Positions 50,299-59,382 of a stretch of DNA of 64,000 nt are shown piece after piece. Within the stretch, counting starts at the first letter, position 1, and each line of letters opens with the position of its first letter. Under the pieces are notes generated by a model. That model had not been told where the DNA came from, did not search any database, and worked only from the letters and a program-made list of their open reading frames with translations. Made by a program: the position numbers and the translations under genes. Source of the stretch: Candidatus Chloroploca sp. Khr17 (GTDB lineage Bacteria; Chloroflexota; Chloroflexia; Chloroflexales; Chloroflexaceae); NCBI RefSeq assembly GCF_004138165.1, contig NZ_RYFF01000021.1, positions 1 to 64,000 of the forward strand, written 5' to 3'.

Positions 50299-51219
50299 CT
50301 AGGCATAGATCGGTGTACACCAGCGGCGATAGGCGCTCAGCCGTGCGCGCACGAGATCGGCATAGAGCCGTACCAGCAAGCCAGCGATCGGGCCGACTTT
50401 GCCGTCACCAACGGTACGGTGGTCAATTTCCACGATTGGTTTCAGTTCAGCCCCGGTACCGCAGAAGAAGGCCTCGTCGGCAACGTAGAGTTCGGTGCGG
50501 TCAATGGCACGTTCAATGACCGGCACGCCGAGGTGCTCACGGGCCAGTTCGACCACGACCTGGCGGGTGATGCCTTCGAGCACGTCGCTGTAGAGCGGCG
50601 GGGTGATCAGTTTGCCGTCGCGCACGATAAAGAGGTTTGCTGCACTCGCCTCGGAAACCTGGCCGTCACTGCCCAAGACGATGGCCTCATCGTACCCATT
50701 CAAGAGCGCCTCGGTCTTGGCCAGCGCCGAGTTGATGTAGGCACCACAGGCTTTGGCGCGTGAGGGGATGATATTATCGTCAATGCGTCGCCATGACGAG
50801 ACACAGGCACGTACCGAGTCGCCAGCCATATATTGGCCAAAGCCAAGGGCAAACATCGTAAAGGCATCAGTCAACCCGTTCATCTGCACCGCAATCGCCG
50901 GATCGCTCTTGTAGACGAGCGGGCGGATGTAGACATCTTCGCGAAAGCCCTCGCGCCGCAGCAGTTCCACGGCAAGGTCACACAACTCATCAACACTATA
51001 GGCCAACTTCATATAGAGAATGCGGCTTGAACGATGCAGTCGTTCCATATGGGCGCGCAACTGAAAGACATACAACTGCTCTTGCTCGGGTACCCAGTAC
51101 CCACGAATCCCCTCAAAACATCCCGTGCCGTAGTTGAACGTATTGGTCATCACACTGATCTGAGCCTCTTCAATCGGGACAATGGCACCATTGAAAAACG
51201 CGAAGCGATTGGCTGGCAT
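50299..51219 (-). CDS. ilvE: Branched-chain amino acid aminotransferase
   Basis: The 306-residue PLP fold-type IV enzyme transfers amino groups between Glu and the branched-chain 2-oxo acids. Key segments are FNYGTGCFEGIRGYW, the PLP lysine in IIPSRAKACGAYINS, SEASAANLFIV, GITRQVVVELA and DEAFFCGTGAELKPI. Length is standard. ATG follows AGGAGTA. It lies 20 bases after the methyltransferase gene on the same strand, and may share a transcript with that gene and the Opp ATPases. Confidence 0.95.
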   Translation of the reverse strand: MPANRFAFFNGAIVPIEEAQISVMTNTFNYGTGCFEGIRGYWVPEQEQLYVFQLRAHMERLHRSSRILYMKLAYSVDELCDLAVELLRREGFREDVYIRPLVYKSDPAIAVQMNGLTDAFTMFALGFGQYMAGDSVRACVSSWRRIDDNIIPSRAKACGAYINSALAKTEALLNGYDEAIVLGSDGQVSEASAANLFIVRDGKLITPPLYSDVLEGITRQVVVELAREHLGVPVIERAIDRTELYVADEAFFCGTGAELKPIVEIDHRTVGDGKVGPIAGLLVRLYADLVRARLSAYRRWCTPIYA

Positions 51220-51239
51220 AGTCTACTCCTACAACATCT

Positions 51240-52442
51240 TCAAATTTGAAGCGGATCGCATATGATCGCCGCCGGACGTTCGGCGACTCGGGTAAGCACA
51301 ACAACAAGTGCCCGTTGGCCTGGGCCACGTAACTGACGGGCTAATTGGTCGGTGTCGAGCGGTGAGCCCCGTTTTTTGACCGTTACTTCACCAGCGTCGA
51401 GCATGCGCAGACGGGCACGCAAGGCTTTGAGTTGAAACGGGAGCCAGGCAAGAATGCGCCAGGCACGGGCCAGCGGGGTTGGCGTATAGACCGGCGCAGT
51501 CAGATACGCAATTTGCGGGTCGAGTTGCGCGGCATCAAGTTCAACGGCAAGATCGGTCACCATGCCTGCACGAATGATCGCGGGATCAGGCTCATAGAGC
51601 CAGGCCGCAGGTGGAGTAAGGCGGTGACCTGGAGGCGGCGAGGGGTGTTCGGTGCTACGGGTTGCAACCTGATAGCCGCCAGTTGCATCGAGGTGATGGA
51701 GTACCGTTGCGCGGCGGCGGGTGGAGACCAGGGGGCCACACCAGAGCGTCGTTTCTTTCAATTCGCCATCAAGTGAGACCAGTTCAACTTCGGCGTCACC
51801 GGGCAAGGCTTCACGAGGAACCCCTGGGGCCAATTTGATTGCCAACGCTGGGGTGACGCTTTGCCAGCCGAGCACATGGCTCAGGGGTGGCTCGTAGGCA
51901 TCGACATCTTTGAGGCGCCGGTCACCGCGGCGGCGTCCGGGGTCACAAAAGAGCGCCTCGGCGTCCGGGGGCGGGCTTGCACGTAGATCCCCCACCCGCG
52001 CCGCAACCTGTGCGCCAAAACCGAGCGCCTCAGCATTGGCCTGGCACATGGCAACCCGCACAGGATCGCGGTCAACCGCCGTGACCGATGCCCCGACCGA
52101 TGCCAGGGCCAAGGCATCGCCCCCGATACCACAGCAAAGATCAGCGACCTGGCGATAGCTACCAAGGCGGGTTGCACGATGGGCCGCAACCGAGGCGGCA
52201 CTCGCCTGTTCAAGGGCTTCACGGGTAAAATAGAGCTGTTCAGCCTGCGGGAACTTGGCACGCGCACGTTGGCGCAACTGCACCGTCTCGACTACTGCAC
52301 GAGCCTGCTCGGGCGTACAGAGGCGTCGCAGCCGCTCAAGCTCGGGCAACACGGCCGCCTCACCGGTCAGGCGTGGTGTCAATTCAGCCAGCACGGCCTG
52401 ACCTGTGCTGGTCAGCAGCCACGAAAACGTCGCGAGATCCAC
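51240..52442 (-). CDS. Class I SAM methyltransferase with THUMP-like domain
   Basis: The 400-residue protein has a Rossmann-type SAM-binding motif DLCCGIGGDALALASVG (about 100) and TAVDRDPVRV. FCDPGRRRGDRRLKDVDAY (about 165) serves as a motif IV variant. The C-terminal THUMP-like domain (about 320-400) includes EVTVKKRGSPLDTDQLARQL. Such proteins are predicted RNA methyltransferases; the target is unknown. It is packed between the OppF-like gene (2-bp gap) and ilvE on the minus strand. Confidence 0.8.
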   Translation of the reverse strand: MDLATFSWLLTSTGQAVLAELTPRLTGEAAVLPELERLRRLCTPEQARAVVETVQLRQRARAKFPQAEQLYFTREALEQASAASVAAHRATRLGSYRQVADLCCGIGGDALALASVGASVTAVDRDPVRVAMCQANAEALGFGAQVAARVGDLRASPPPDAEALFCDPGRRRGDRRLKDVDAYEPPLSHVLGWQSVTPALAIKLAPGVPREALPGDAEVELVSLDGELKETTLWCGPLVSTRRRATVLHHLDATGGYQVATRSTEHPSPPPGHRLTPPAAWLYEPDPAIIRAGMVTDLAVELDAAQLDPQIAYLTAPVYTPTPLARAWRILAWLPFQLKALRARLRMLDAGEVTVKKRGSPLDTDQLARQLRGPGQRALVVVLTRVAERPAAIICDPLQI

Positions 52443-52444
52443 AG

Positions 52445-53548
52445 CTAATCTGCCGCACCCTTCACCTTCATAATATCGGCGTGAATGCGAGCGGCCAGTT
52501 CTTCGGCCTGCTGACGCGCCACAGCCGGCATCAACTCACCAGCCTCACGCGCCCGCCAGCAAGCAGCAAAATGACCATCGCCATAATCAATAAAAGGAGG
52601 TTCTTCCTCTTGGCACTTCTGGATCGCAATCGGGCAACGCGTATGGAAGTGGCACCCAGACGGCGGATTGAGGGGACTCGGCACATCGCCTTGCAGAATA
52701 ATGCGGCGGCGCTGTTGTTCCACCCTTGGGTCAGGAATTGGCACAGCCGAGAGCAGCGCCTGGGAATAGGGATGCAAAGGCATGCTATAGAGTTTCGAGC
52801 CTTCGGCGAGTTCCACCATCTTGCCGAGGTACATCACCGCCACGCGATCCGAAATATGCTTGACCACACTCAGATCGTGGGCAATGAAGAGATAGGTCAA
52901 CCCAAGCTTATCCTGCAACTCTTCGAGCAAGTTCACCACCTGGGCCTGGATCGAGACATCGAGCGCCGAGACGGGCTCATCGCAGACGACAAACTCAGGT
53001 TCGACAGCAAGGGCGCGGGCAATACCAATCCGCTGACGCTGACCGCCCGAGAACTCGTGGGGATAGCGGCTCGCGAAGGCCGGATTGAGCCCGACGAGAC
53101 CAAGCAGTTCCTCGATGCGTTCACGGACAGCGTGCCCCTCACGGAGCTTGTGAACCCGAATTGGCTCACCAATAATATCGCCCACGGTCATACGCGGATT
53201 GAGTGAGGCATAGGGATCTTGAAAAATCATCTGCACCTTACGGCGCATCTTGCGCAGGGCATCACCACGGATCGCCGTCAAGTCGGTACCCTGAAAGCGC
53301 ACCTCGCCCTCGGTAGGGCGATAGAGTTGCAAAATAGCGCGCCCGGTCGTACTTTTGCCACACCCTGACTCACCCACAAGCCCGAGCGTCTCACCGCGCT
53401 TGATCGTAAAACTCAGGCCATCAACTGCCTTGACCGTACCAACGCGACGCTGAAAGATGATCCCACGCGTCACGGGGAAATGCATCTTCAGATCCTTCAC
53501 CTCAATCAGATTTTCGCCACTGGTGCTATCATAGGCAGAAACTGTCAT
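52445..53548 (-). CDS. Oligopeptide ABC transporter ATPase (OppF-like)
   Basis: The 367-residue ATPase has Walker [15 protein letters not shown], a Q-loop, signature [20 protein letters not shown] and Walker [14 protein letters not shown]. It ends with the oligopeptide-family C-terminal ([20 protein letters not shown]), whose cysteine-containing region binds an Fe-S cluster in some DppD/OppF homologues. It energises peptide or nickel uptake. It follows the OppD-like gene by 66 bp. No permease or binding protein is adjacent here, unlike the separate operon at 59.4-64 kb. Confidence 0.92.
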   Translation of the reverse strand: MTVSAYDSTSGENLIEVKDLKMHFPVTRGIIFQRRVGTVKAVDGLSFTIKRGETLGLVGESGCGKSTTGRAILQLYRPTEGEVRFQGTDLTAIRGDALRKMRRKVQMIFQDPYASLNPRMTVGDIIGEPIRVHKLREGHAVRERIEELLGLVGLNPAFASRYPHEFSGGQRQRIGIARALAVEPEFVVCDEPVSALDVSIQAQVVNLLEELQDKLGLTYLFIAHDLSVVKHISDRVAVMYLGKMVELAEGSKLYSMPLHPYSQALLSAVPIPDPRVEQQRRRIILQGDVPSPLNPPSGCHFHTRCPIAIQKCQEEEPPFIDYGDGHFAACWRAREAGELMPAVARQQAEELAARIHADIMKVKGAAD

Positions 53549-53614
53549 GCGCGGTCTTCCTTCACTCTAGAGCAACTGTCAATGATTGCTTGCCAACCTT
53601 CGTTCACAGACCTC

Positions 53615-54631
53615 TCACGCAGCCTGATCCTCAAGTTTGAGTTCAGGAATTGGTGTTTCCATCGAAATATCAAAGAGACATGCCGCATGATGATCGGGGG
53701 CAACCTTGCGCAGCGGGGGTGTCTGAGTCAAGCAGCGTTCCTGGACATAGTCACAGCGAGGGCTAAACGGACAGATCGGGGGCAGGTCGATCAGATTGGG
53801 CGGCAACCCACGAATTGGATTGAGCTTGTGGCCGCGTTCTTCGTCGAGCCGAGGAATTGAGCGGAGCAGACCAATCGTATAGGGCATCCGCGGATTCGCA
53901 AAAATCTCTTTTGTGTTGCCCTCTTCCACCACCTTGCCCGCATACATCACCGTCACGCGGTCGGTCATCCCGGCAACAACCCCAAGGTCGTGGGTAATCA
54001 TCAACACAGCGGTCTGGAGTTCTTCCCGCAGGCGATTGATCAACTCAAGAATCTGGGCCTGGATAGTCACATCGAGGGCCGTTGTTGGTTCATCGGCGAT
54101 CAGCAACTCGGGATTGCACGAGAGGGCCATCGCGATCATCACGCGCTGACGCATTCCACCTGAAAACTGATGGGGATAATTATCAAGGCGCTTAGAGGCA
54201 CTAGGAATGCCGACCATATGCAACAACTCGGCGGCTCGATTATACGCCTCTTTGCGCGAGAGACTCATATGCAATTCGAGCGACTCGGTGATCTGTCGCC
54301 CGATGGTCAGCACCGGATTGAGCGAGGTCATCGGATCTTGAAAGATCATCGCGATCCGATTACCCCGGATATGGCGCATCTCCGCATCGCTCAGCGTCAG
54401 CAAATCCTCGCCATCAAAAAGAATCTGGCCCCCGGCAATCTTGCCTGGAGGCGAAGGAATAAGGCGCATAATCGAAAGCGAGGTGACACTCTTGCCACAT
54501 CCCGACTCGCCCACGATCCCGAGGGTTTCGCCACGATCGACATGAAACGAGACACCATCAACCGCTTTGACCACCCCATCCTGAGTATGGAAATGGGTCT
54601 CTAGGTTCCGAACTTCAAGCAATGGGGCCAT
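53615..54631 (-). CDS. Oligopeptide ABC transporter ATPase (OppD-like)
   Basis: The 338-residue ATPase has Walker [17 protein letters not shown], signature [20 protein letters not shown] and Walker [15 protein letters not shown]. The C-terminal region is oligo_HPY-like, with [17 protein letters not shown]. It forms an OppDF pair with the next gene. ATG follows GAGGATAG; the longer upstream frame has no ribosome site. Because no permease genes adjoin, the pair may serve a permease encoded elsewhere, possibly the one in this window at 61-63 kb. Confidence 0.92.
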   Translation of the reverse strand: MAPLLEVRNLETHFHTQDGVVKAVDGVSFHVDRGETLGIVGESGCGKSVTSLSIMRLIPSPPGKIAGGQILFDGEDLLTLSDAEMRHIRGNRIAMIFQDPMTSLNPVLTIGRQITESLELHMSLSRKEAYNRAAELLHMVGIPSASKRLDNYPHQFSGGMRQRVMIAMALSCNPELLIADEPTTALDVTIQAQILELINRLREELQTAVLMITHDLGVVAGMTDRVTVMYAGKVVEEGNTKEIFANPRMPYTIGLLRSIPRLDEERGHKLNPIRGLPPNLIDLPPICPFSPRCDYVQERCLTQTPPLRKVAPDHHAACLFDISMETPIPELKLEDQAA

Positions 54632-54814
54632 CGCTATCCTCGCTTGGATATCCAGATGTAGCACATTAAAGAGAGACGGTGGTAAGACCTACCACCGCTT
54701 GGCGATCATGCCAGGATCGTGAGAGAGCAGCCTTGCTGGCGCATTCGTTTTGCCTAAATCTCGTGTTGCTGGATCGTACCACGAGCACGGCACACTGTCA
54801 AGAATTTACCACAG

Positions 54815-54843
54815 TTGCACAATCACCAGAGGCGTGGTATACT
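54815..54843 (+). promoter_or_regulatory. Promoter for tRNA-Arg
   Basis: TTGCAC - 17 bp - TATACT, ending 20 bases before the tRNA. Confidence 0.8.
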
Positions 54844-54863
54844 CTTGCTGGTTGCACAAATAC

Positions 54864-54940
54864 GACCCCGTAGCTCAGTGGATTAGAGCGTTTCCCTGCG
54901 GAGGAAAAGGCCGTGCGTTCGAATCGCACCGGGGTCGCCA
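54864..54940 (+). tRNA. tRNA-Arg (anticodon GCG)
   Basis: Acceptor stem GACCCCG/CGGGGTC, D-arm GCTC...GAGC with A20-type loop, anticodon stem TTTCC/GGAAA with loop CTGCGGA (U33, GCG at 34-36), T-arm GTGCG-TTCGAAT-CGCAC, discriminator G, encoded CCA. It reads CGC (and CGU by wobble). Most bacteria use an ACG (inosine) tRNA for these codons, so a GCG arginine tRNA is unusual. Confidence 0.95.
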
Positions 54941-54950
54941 ATTGAAGGTC

Positions 54951-54984
54951 AAGCGTCCAGTTGCAAACTGGGCGCTTGTTTTTT
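54951..54984 (+). terminator. Intrinsic terminator of the tRNA gene
   Basis: AAGCGTCCAGTT-gca-AACTGGGCGCTT followed by GTTTTTT, eleven bases after the CCA end. Confidence 0.92.
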
Positions 54985-55034
54985 GTTGGGGCACGGCGCT
55001 ATCGTGCCCCGATCGTGCGCCTGCGGAGGGCACG

Positions 55035-55514
55035 TTATGATCCAAAGCAAGCCGTCACGGTGAAGCGCTCGCTGCCGCGACCCCCGGTGACGATCAGTGA
55101 ACCGCAGCGCAGCCAGGCGTGGGCCTCCATCGTGGTCGATGTGGCGGGATCAGTTTTGTTCAGGGCGACGCCGAGGTAGAGCGTCGTGGGGATGTGGCGG
55201 CGGGCGAGCCAGGCCCGGGCGGCCAGCGCCTGCGGAAAGCAATTGCTTGTCCAGGGGGTATAGCGATGCACCCGAGCGATGGCTTGCCCCACCCGGCGTG
55301 CCTGCGCGAGCTGTTCAGGCGGTACCTCGGTGGGAGTTTCGACGTGCAACGTGCCGAGCGCACGGGCGAGGCGGCGAAACGGAACAACGCGCAGGGCGAG
55401 GCGTGCGAGGCCCAGCAGCCCAAAGATCTCGACCAGCAACCAGCGGTCGGCCCACGAGAGGGCGGCCAACTTGCGTAGTTTTGCCTGATGGCGACCGAAT
55501 AATCCCTGTGCCAA
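55035..55514 (-). CDS. Stand-alone lasso-peptide B2-type protein
   Basis: The 159-residue protein matches the transglutaminase-like B2 family (McjB C-terminal homologue) that cleaves lasso-precursor leaders. The putative nucleophile is Cys92 in WTSNCFPQALAARAWL and the histidine is His132 in MEAHAWLRCGSLIVTGG. The third acid residue expected about 12 residues later is not evident. The chosen start is TTG after GGGAG, giving normal family length; the longer frame upstream is repeat-derived. TATAAT lies near 55549. No lasso cyclase, B1 partner or precursor was found nearby. Confidence 0.75.
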   Translation of the reverse strand: MAQGLFGRHQAKLRKLAALSWADRWLLVEIFGLLGLARLALRVVPFRRLARALGTLHVETPTEVPPEQLAQARRVGQAIARVHRYTPWTSNCFPQALAARAWLARRHIPTTLYLGVALNKTDPATSTTMEAHAWLRCGSLIVTGGRGSERFTVTACFGS

Positions 55515-55963
55515 TGATGTCTCCCGAGCAATGTGATGCCCAGGCTGATTATACGGCACTTTGCTGACGGTTAGAACAACCGCCGTGCGATTGCTTCTCA
55601 ATGCCGAGCGCGGGGCACGGGGTGGGCACGGGGGTGGGCACGGGCATCGTTTGGACACGGTGGGAGGTACGGGCACGGGCAAGCCATGCCCCTATTTTAG
55701 GTGTGCGCATTTGTGAACCCTCATTGAGATAGGCTGGAATTAGAACGATCAATCAGCCTAGCCATAGCAATGAGGACAATCATGCCTAGCAAACTCACAT
55801 CGACCACATGCGCATCGACTCGGATCAATACATGCAAGTACGCATCTGATCCGGGATCTGGTCTAGGAGGTAACGGTAGAACTAAAACGCCGTATGCTTG
55901 CTCCTTGTAGTACAACAACAAACAGGCCAGCATTGCTGGCCTGTTTGTGTTTGCACATAGGCA
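55515..55963. other. Intergenic region with GC-repeat remnants
   Basis: Contains a G-rich gggcacgg-type repeat (55610-55690) related to the satellite at 20425-20797, a short CGGATCA/TGATCCG inverted pair, and the hairpin at 55918-55948. No gene is recognised. Confidence 0.55.
55918..55948. terminator. 14-bp hairpin after etfA
   Basis: ACAAACAGGCCAGC-att-GCTGGCCTGTTTGT, 16 bases beyond the etfA stop codon. Confidence 0.85.
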
Positions 55964-56941
55964 CTAACGCCCGAGGCGTTGGCGCAACTCGGCAGTGAGC
56001 AGGGGCAAAACCTCATTGACATCACCAACCAGACCAAAATTAGCAACCCGGAAGATTGGCGCTTCGGGGTCTTTGTTAATTGCCACAATATTGCGGCTGG
56101 TGCGCATCCCCGCGAGATGCTGGATCGCACCCGAGACGCCAGCGGCCACATAGAGCTTGGGGCTGACTGTCTTGCCCGTCTGCCCGACCTGATGCTCGTA
56201 CGGCACCCAGCCGGCGTCAACGATGGCACGCGAAGCGCCATACGCGCCACCGAGTGCCTCGGCGAGCGGTGGGATCAGCTTATAGTAATTATCCTTATCG
56301 CTGAGGCCACGGCCACCGCTGACGATGATTGCCGCATCGGTCAGGTTGACGGCACCAGTCTTTGGGGCCACATTGTTGACCTGGGTACGCATGGTTGTAG
56401 CGGGCAACGGGAGGCTTGTAACCGTACCGCCACTTGCGCTGCCGGCTGCTTCGGCAAAGCTCTGCTTGCGTACCAGAGCAACGACGGGACGTCCGGCAGC
56501 AAAGGTGTAGGTATTGATCACATTGCCACCGTGCGACGGACGCACCGCGCTGACCGCCCCGCCCTCAACTTTCAGATCGGTGACATCAACGGCCAACCCG
56601 GCATCGAGATCGGCAGCCAGGGCCGCACCAAAATCGCGCATCTGGAAACTGGCGCTCGCCAGCATCAAAGCTGGCTGAGCGGCCTCGACGGTGGCCTTGG
56701 CGGCGGCTACGTGACCATCGGTTGTATAGGTCGCCAGCGACGCATCACTCACCGTATAGACTGTTGCCGCACCGAGGGCAACTACCTGGCTTGCCAGGCC
56801 TGCCACATCGCCACCGACCACCAGGGCATTGAGTGGCCCGCCGAGGCTTGCCGCTAGTTCCTGGCCCTTGCCCATTAACTCACGCGAGACAGCGGCGACG
56901 TCACCGCCGACCTGCTCAATATAGACGAGAACACCCGCCAT
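55964..56941 (-). CDS. etfA: Electron transfer flavoprotein alpha subunit
   Basis: The 325-residue protein has the ETF-alpha C-terminal FAD domain: [20 protein letters not shown], then [20 protein letters not shown], then [20 protein letters not shown]. The N-terminal alpha/beta domain begins [20 protein letters not shown]. With EtfB it accepts electrons from acyl-CoA dehydrogenases (such as the one at 11752-12921) and passes them to the quinone pool. It follows etfB by 13 bases. Confidence 0.95.
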   Translation of the reverse strand: MAGVLVYIEQVGGDVAAVSRELMGKGQELAASLGGPLNALVVGGDVAGLASQVVALGAATVYTVSDASLATYTTDGHVAAAKATVEAAQPALMLASASFQMRDFGAALAADLDAGLAVDVTDLKVEGGAVSAVRPSHGGNVINTYTFAAGRPVVALVRKQSFAEAAGSASGGTVTSLPLPATTMRTQVNNVAPKTGAVNLTDAAIIVSGGRGLSDKDNYYKLIPPLAEALGGAYGASRAIVDAGWVPYEHQVGQTGKTVSPKLYVAAGVSGAIQHLAGMRTSRNIVAINKDPEAPIFRVANFGLVGDVNEVLPLLTAELRQRLGR

Positions 56942-56954
56942 TGGGAAGCTCCTT

Positions 56955-57731
56955 CTAGATGATCTGATTTTCGAGCAACTTATCGACCAGTTTGCGAACC
57001 TTTGCGGCAGCATCAGGGCCATCAATGATTTCACCCGAAGGGCGTGGCGGCGGTGGCACGCGGCTCGAAATCGTAGCTGCGGCGCTTAACCCACTCACCC
57101 CGAGGTCAGCAGCGGTCCAAACTGGAGGCTGGATCTTGGCCACCTTCTTGATCTTCAACAACGACGGATAGCGTGGGTTATTAATATCCTTGATCACACT
57201 GACCACAGCCGGCAGGCTTGCTGTCACCGTCTCGACCACCGTCTCGAGGTGGCGTTCAGCCGTCACCTTCTTGCCAGCGGGGTCAACGTCCAGCACCTTG
57301 CCCACATAGGTCAACTGCGCCCATCCGAGGGCACGGGCAAGCGCGGGCGCAAAAGCGCCACTCTCATCATCGGTACTATTACGGCCACAGAAGACCAGGT
57401 CAACATCACCCAGTTTCTTGATCGCAGCGGCAACAACCTTGGCGGCCGCGAGCGTATCAAGCTGCGCAAACGACGCATCCTTGAGCAGCAGCGAATCGGT
57501 TGCCCCCATTGCGAGCGCACGCCGCATCTGCTCAACCCACTCATCACTGCCCATCGAGAGCACCGTCAATTTGCCGCTATGCTTCTCATTCCAGGCCAGA
57601 CCCTCCTCGATGGCGTACTCGTCGAAGAGATTGATAATCTTCTCGATCCCATCGGCGTTAATGCTGAGGTCAGAATTGATCTTGACCGAGTTATCGCGTG
57701 GTACCTGTTTCATACACACGACAATGTGCAT
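56955..57731 (-). CDS. etfB: Electron transfer flavoprotein beta subunit
   Basis: The 258-residue protein begins HIVVCMKQVPRDNSVKINSD and carries the AMP-binding segment LVFCGRNSTDDESGAFAP and NNPRYPSLLKIKKV, typical of EtfB. It partners with EtfA. ATG follows GGAGTTGGGT; the longer N-terminus is not supported. The subunit order etfB-etfA is the common bacterial one. The C-terminal PPPPRPSGEIIDGPD linker and final helix are normal. Confidence 0.95.
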   Translation of the reverse strand: MHIVVCMKQVPRDNSVKINSDLSINADGIEKIINLFDEYAIEEGLAWNEKHSGKLTVLSMGSDEWVEQMRRALAMGATDSLLLKDASFAQLDTLAAAKVVAAAIKKLGDVDLVFCGRNSTDDESGAFAPALARALGWAQLTYVGKVLDVDPAGKKVTAERHLETVVETVTASLPAVVSVIKDINNPRYPSLLKIKKVAKIQPPVWTAADLGVSGLSAAATISSRVPPPPRPSGEIIDGPDAAAKVRKLVDKLLENQII

Positions 57732-57901
57732 ACCCAACTCCTTGCATGTCCTGGCGCACAAGGTGCGCTGCTATGACTGTTCCCTAACGGGGTTGATTGT
57801 ACCACTTTTTAGCCTATCAGTCAGACGCTTTTAGGCAAGCGAGATGCATCATTTCTCGGTTGCCTGACGTATAATATTCGTGGGAGATACGTCCTCAGAG
57901 G

Positions 57902-57960
57902 CGTTCATGTGCTGGCACCAGAGGCCAGTTTAGCTGGCCTCTGGTGCCAGCACATGAACG
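57902..57960. repeat. 27-bp perfect hairpin before the FHA gene
   Basis: CGTTCATGTGCTGGCACCAG continues to AGGCCAG, loop tttag, then the exact inverted copy. It lies between the divergent etfB and FHA genes, after TATAAT (57870-57875) and just before the FHA ribosome site. It would form in the FHA mRNA leader, not at a gene end. Confidence 0.85.
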
Positions 57961-57973
57961 GAAGGTACAACCA

Positions 57974-58798
57974 ATGCCATTTTGTCCTCAATGCGGGGCC
58001 CAGAACCCTGCTTCAGCACGTTTTTGCGATCAATGTGGTGCCCAGATGATCCCTTTGCCCGCGCAGACATTGCCACCGGCACCGTCGCCAGCACCGCCGC
58101 CGCCAGTGCGCCCGGTGCCTCCGGTCGTACCGGCGAGCCCTGGCGTACAGCAGGGGGGCATTGCGGTTGCCTCACCAGGGCCAAGCGTCTGCCCGCAGTG
58201 TGGTACATCGGTGATTCCGGGCGAGGCGTTCTGCGATAACTGTGGCGCGGCCTTGCTTGGAACGATGCGCCCGAGCATGCCTGCGGCAGCCCCGGGGCTC
58301 CCTTTTGGTGGCGTACCAGCCCAACCCACCTACCCTCCACCCCAGCCAGTCACCCCAACCCCTCCGCCACGTCCGGTACCGCCGCCCCCGGCCCCGCCAG
58401 TGCGTCCGGCCCCACCAGTCGTACCTGCGTCACCGCCCCCGGTACGCCCGGCCCCGCCGCCGCCACGCACCATACTCGCCCCGGCGGTCTTGATCATGCG
58501 GGCAAACAACGCCCGGCTTTCGCTGCCGCCTGCGGCTGAAGCACTTCTTGGGCGGGCCGACCCGGTCAGCAACTTCTTTCCGGATCTCGATCTGACGCCT
58601 TATGGCGCGGTCGAGCATGGTGTGGGGCGTCGCCATGCGCGGATCTTTGTGCATGCCAACCAGATCTATCTCGAAGACCTCGACAGCACCAATGGCACCT
58701 TTCGCAACAACGCCCGGCTGACGCCTCGCCAGCCTGTGCCGTTGATCAACGGCGACGAATTGCGTCTGGGGAGGCTCGTGGTCACGATCCAGCTGTAG
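57974..58798 (+). CDS. Double zinc-ribbon protein with FHA domain
   Basis: The 274-residue protein has two zinc ribbons: CPQCGAQNPASARFCDQCG at residue 4 and CPQCGTSVIPGEAFCDNCG near 72. A Pro-rich disordered linker (about 95-175) and a C-terminal FHA domain (about 180-274) follow. The FHA part carries the phosphothreonine-binding features: LLGRADPVSNFFPDLDL, then GVGRRHARI, then LEDLDSTNGTF. Such proteins read Ser/Thr kinase phosphorylation, often in envelope or secretion regulation. ATG follows GGAAGG. A 27-bp hairpin forms in its leader. Confidence 0.88.
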   Translation: MPFCPQCGAQNPASARFCDQCGAQMIPLPAQTLPPAPSPAPPPPVRPVPPVVPASPGVQQGGIAVASPGPSVCPQCGTSVIPGEAFCDNCGAALLGTMRPSMPAAAPGLPFGGVPAQPTYPPPQPVTPTPPPRPVPPPPAPPVRPAPPVVPASPPPVRPAPPPPRTILAPAVLIMRANNARLSLPPAAEALLGRADPVSNFFPDLDLTPYGAVEHGVGRRHARIFVHANQIYLEDLDSTNGTFRNNARLTPRQPVPLINGDELRLGRLVVTIQL

Positions 58799-59382
58799 GG
58801 GGATGGCAAGGGTTCTTGTGGTGCAAGCTGGCAGCTTGCACCACAAGAACGGCGGGTTTTTACTGAAGTTGCGGCTGATCCATCAAAATTCGCAGCAATT
58901 TGCGGATTTCATTTCTACACACCTGTGTTATACTGAGCAACAACAGATGCATAAAGGGGTAGATTTTGCGTTTTTGCATACAGCCAAGGAATAATTTTCT
59001 AATGCTTGTAGCATACCCATAGGCAGTCTGATTCGTGTTAGCTTGCTGTTGTATGCATGGCGTCTGATTTCAGAGTTGAGCAGATGTAGCCTGCTGTGGT
59101 TGCCACTTCTCTTCCACCTATATTACCCTGATTGTCTGATTTCATAAGCTCCTGCACCTACCAGTTGTTCATTGGTAGTGTTCAGTGTTGTCTCTTTCCT
59201 CGCGTGTCTTTCCCTTGATTGTGGCAAAGTGCGTATGTTGCAATGCTGATCGCAGGACAGCAGGCTGGGCTTTGCTGTGGGCATCAGCTTGATCTTCACC
59301 ATTGCTCGCGCAAACGCAGGTTCATAGACCATGACGGTGGTAGCGATAGAAGACAACTTATTGTAAGGAGGAACACACGCTG
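58799..59382. other. Long leader or intergenic region before the oligopeptide ABC operon
   Basis: After the hairpin at 58812-58850 no gene is supported. A weak CTACCA/TGGTAG pair lies near 59158-59178, and TTATACT near 58927 could be a -10 box. The short open frame at 58803-58994 reads through the hairpin and has no ribosome site. Confidence 0.5.
58812..58850. terminator. 18-bp perfect hairpin after the FHA gene
   Basis: GTTCTTGTGGTGCAAGCT-ggc-AGCTTGCACCACAAGAAC followed by ggcgggttttta, 13 bases after the stop codon. Confidence 0.85.

Noticed and set aside
58803-58994. 63-codon open frame after the FHA gene
   Set aside because: It reads through an 18-bp terminator hairpin and lacks a ribosome site.
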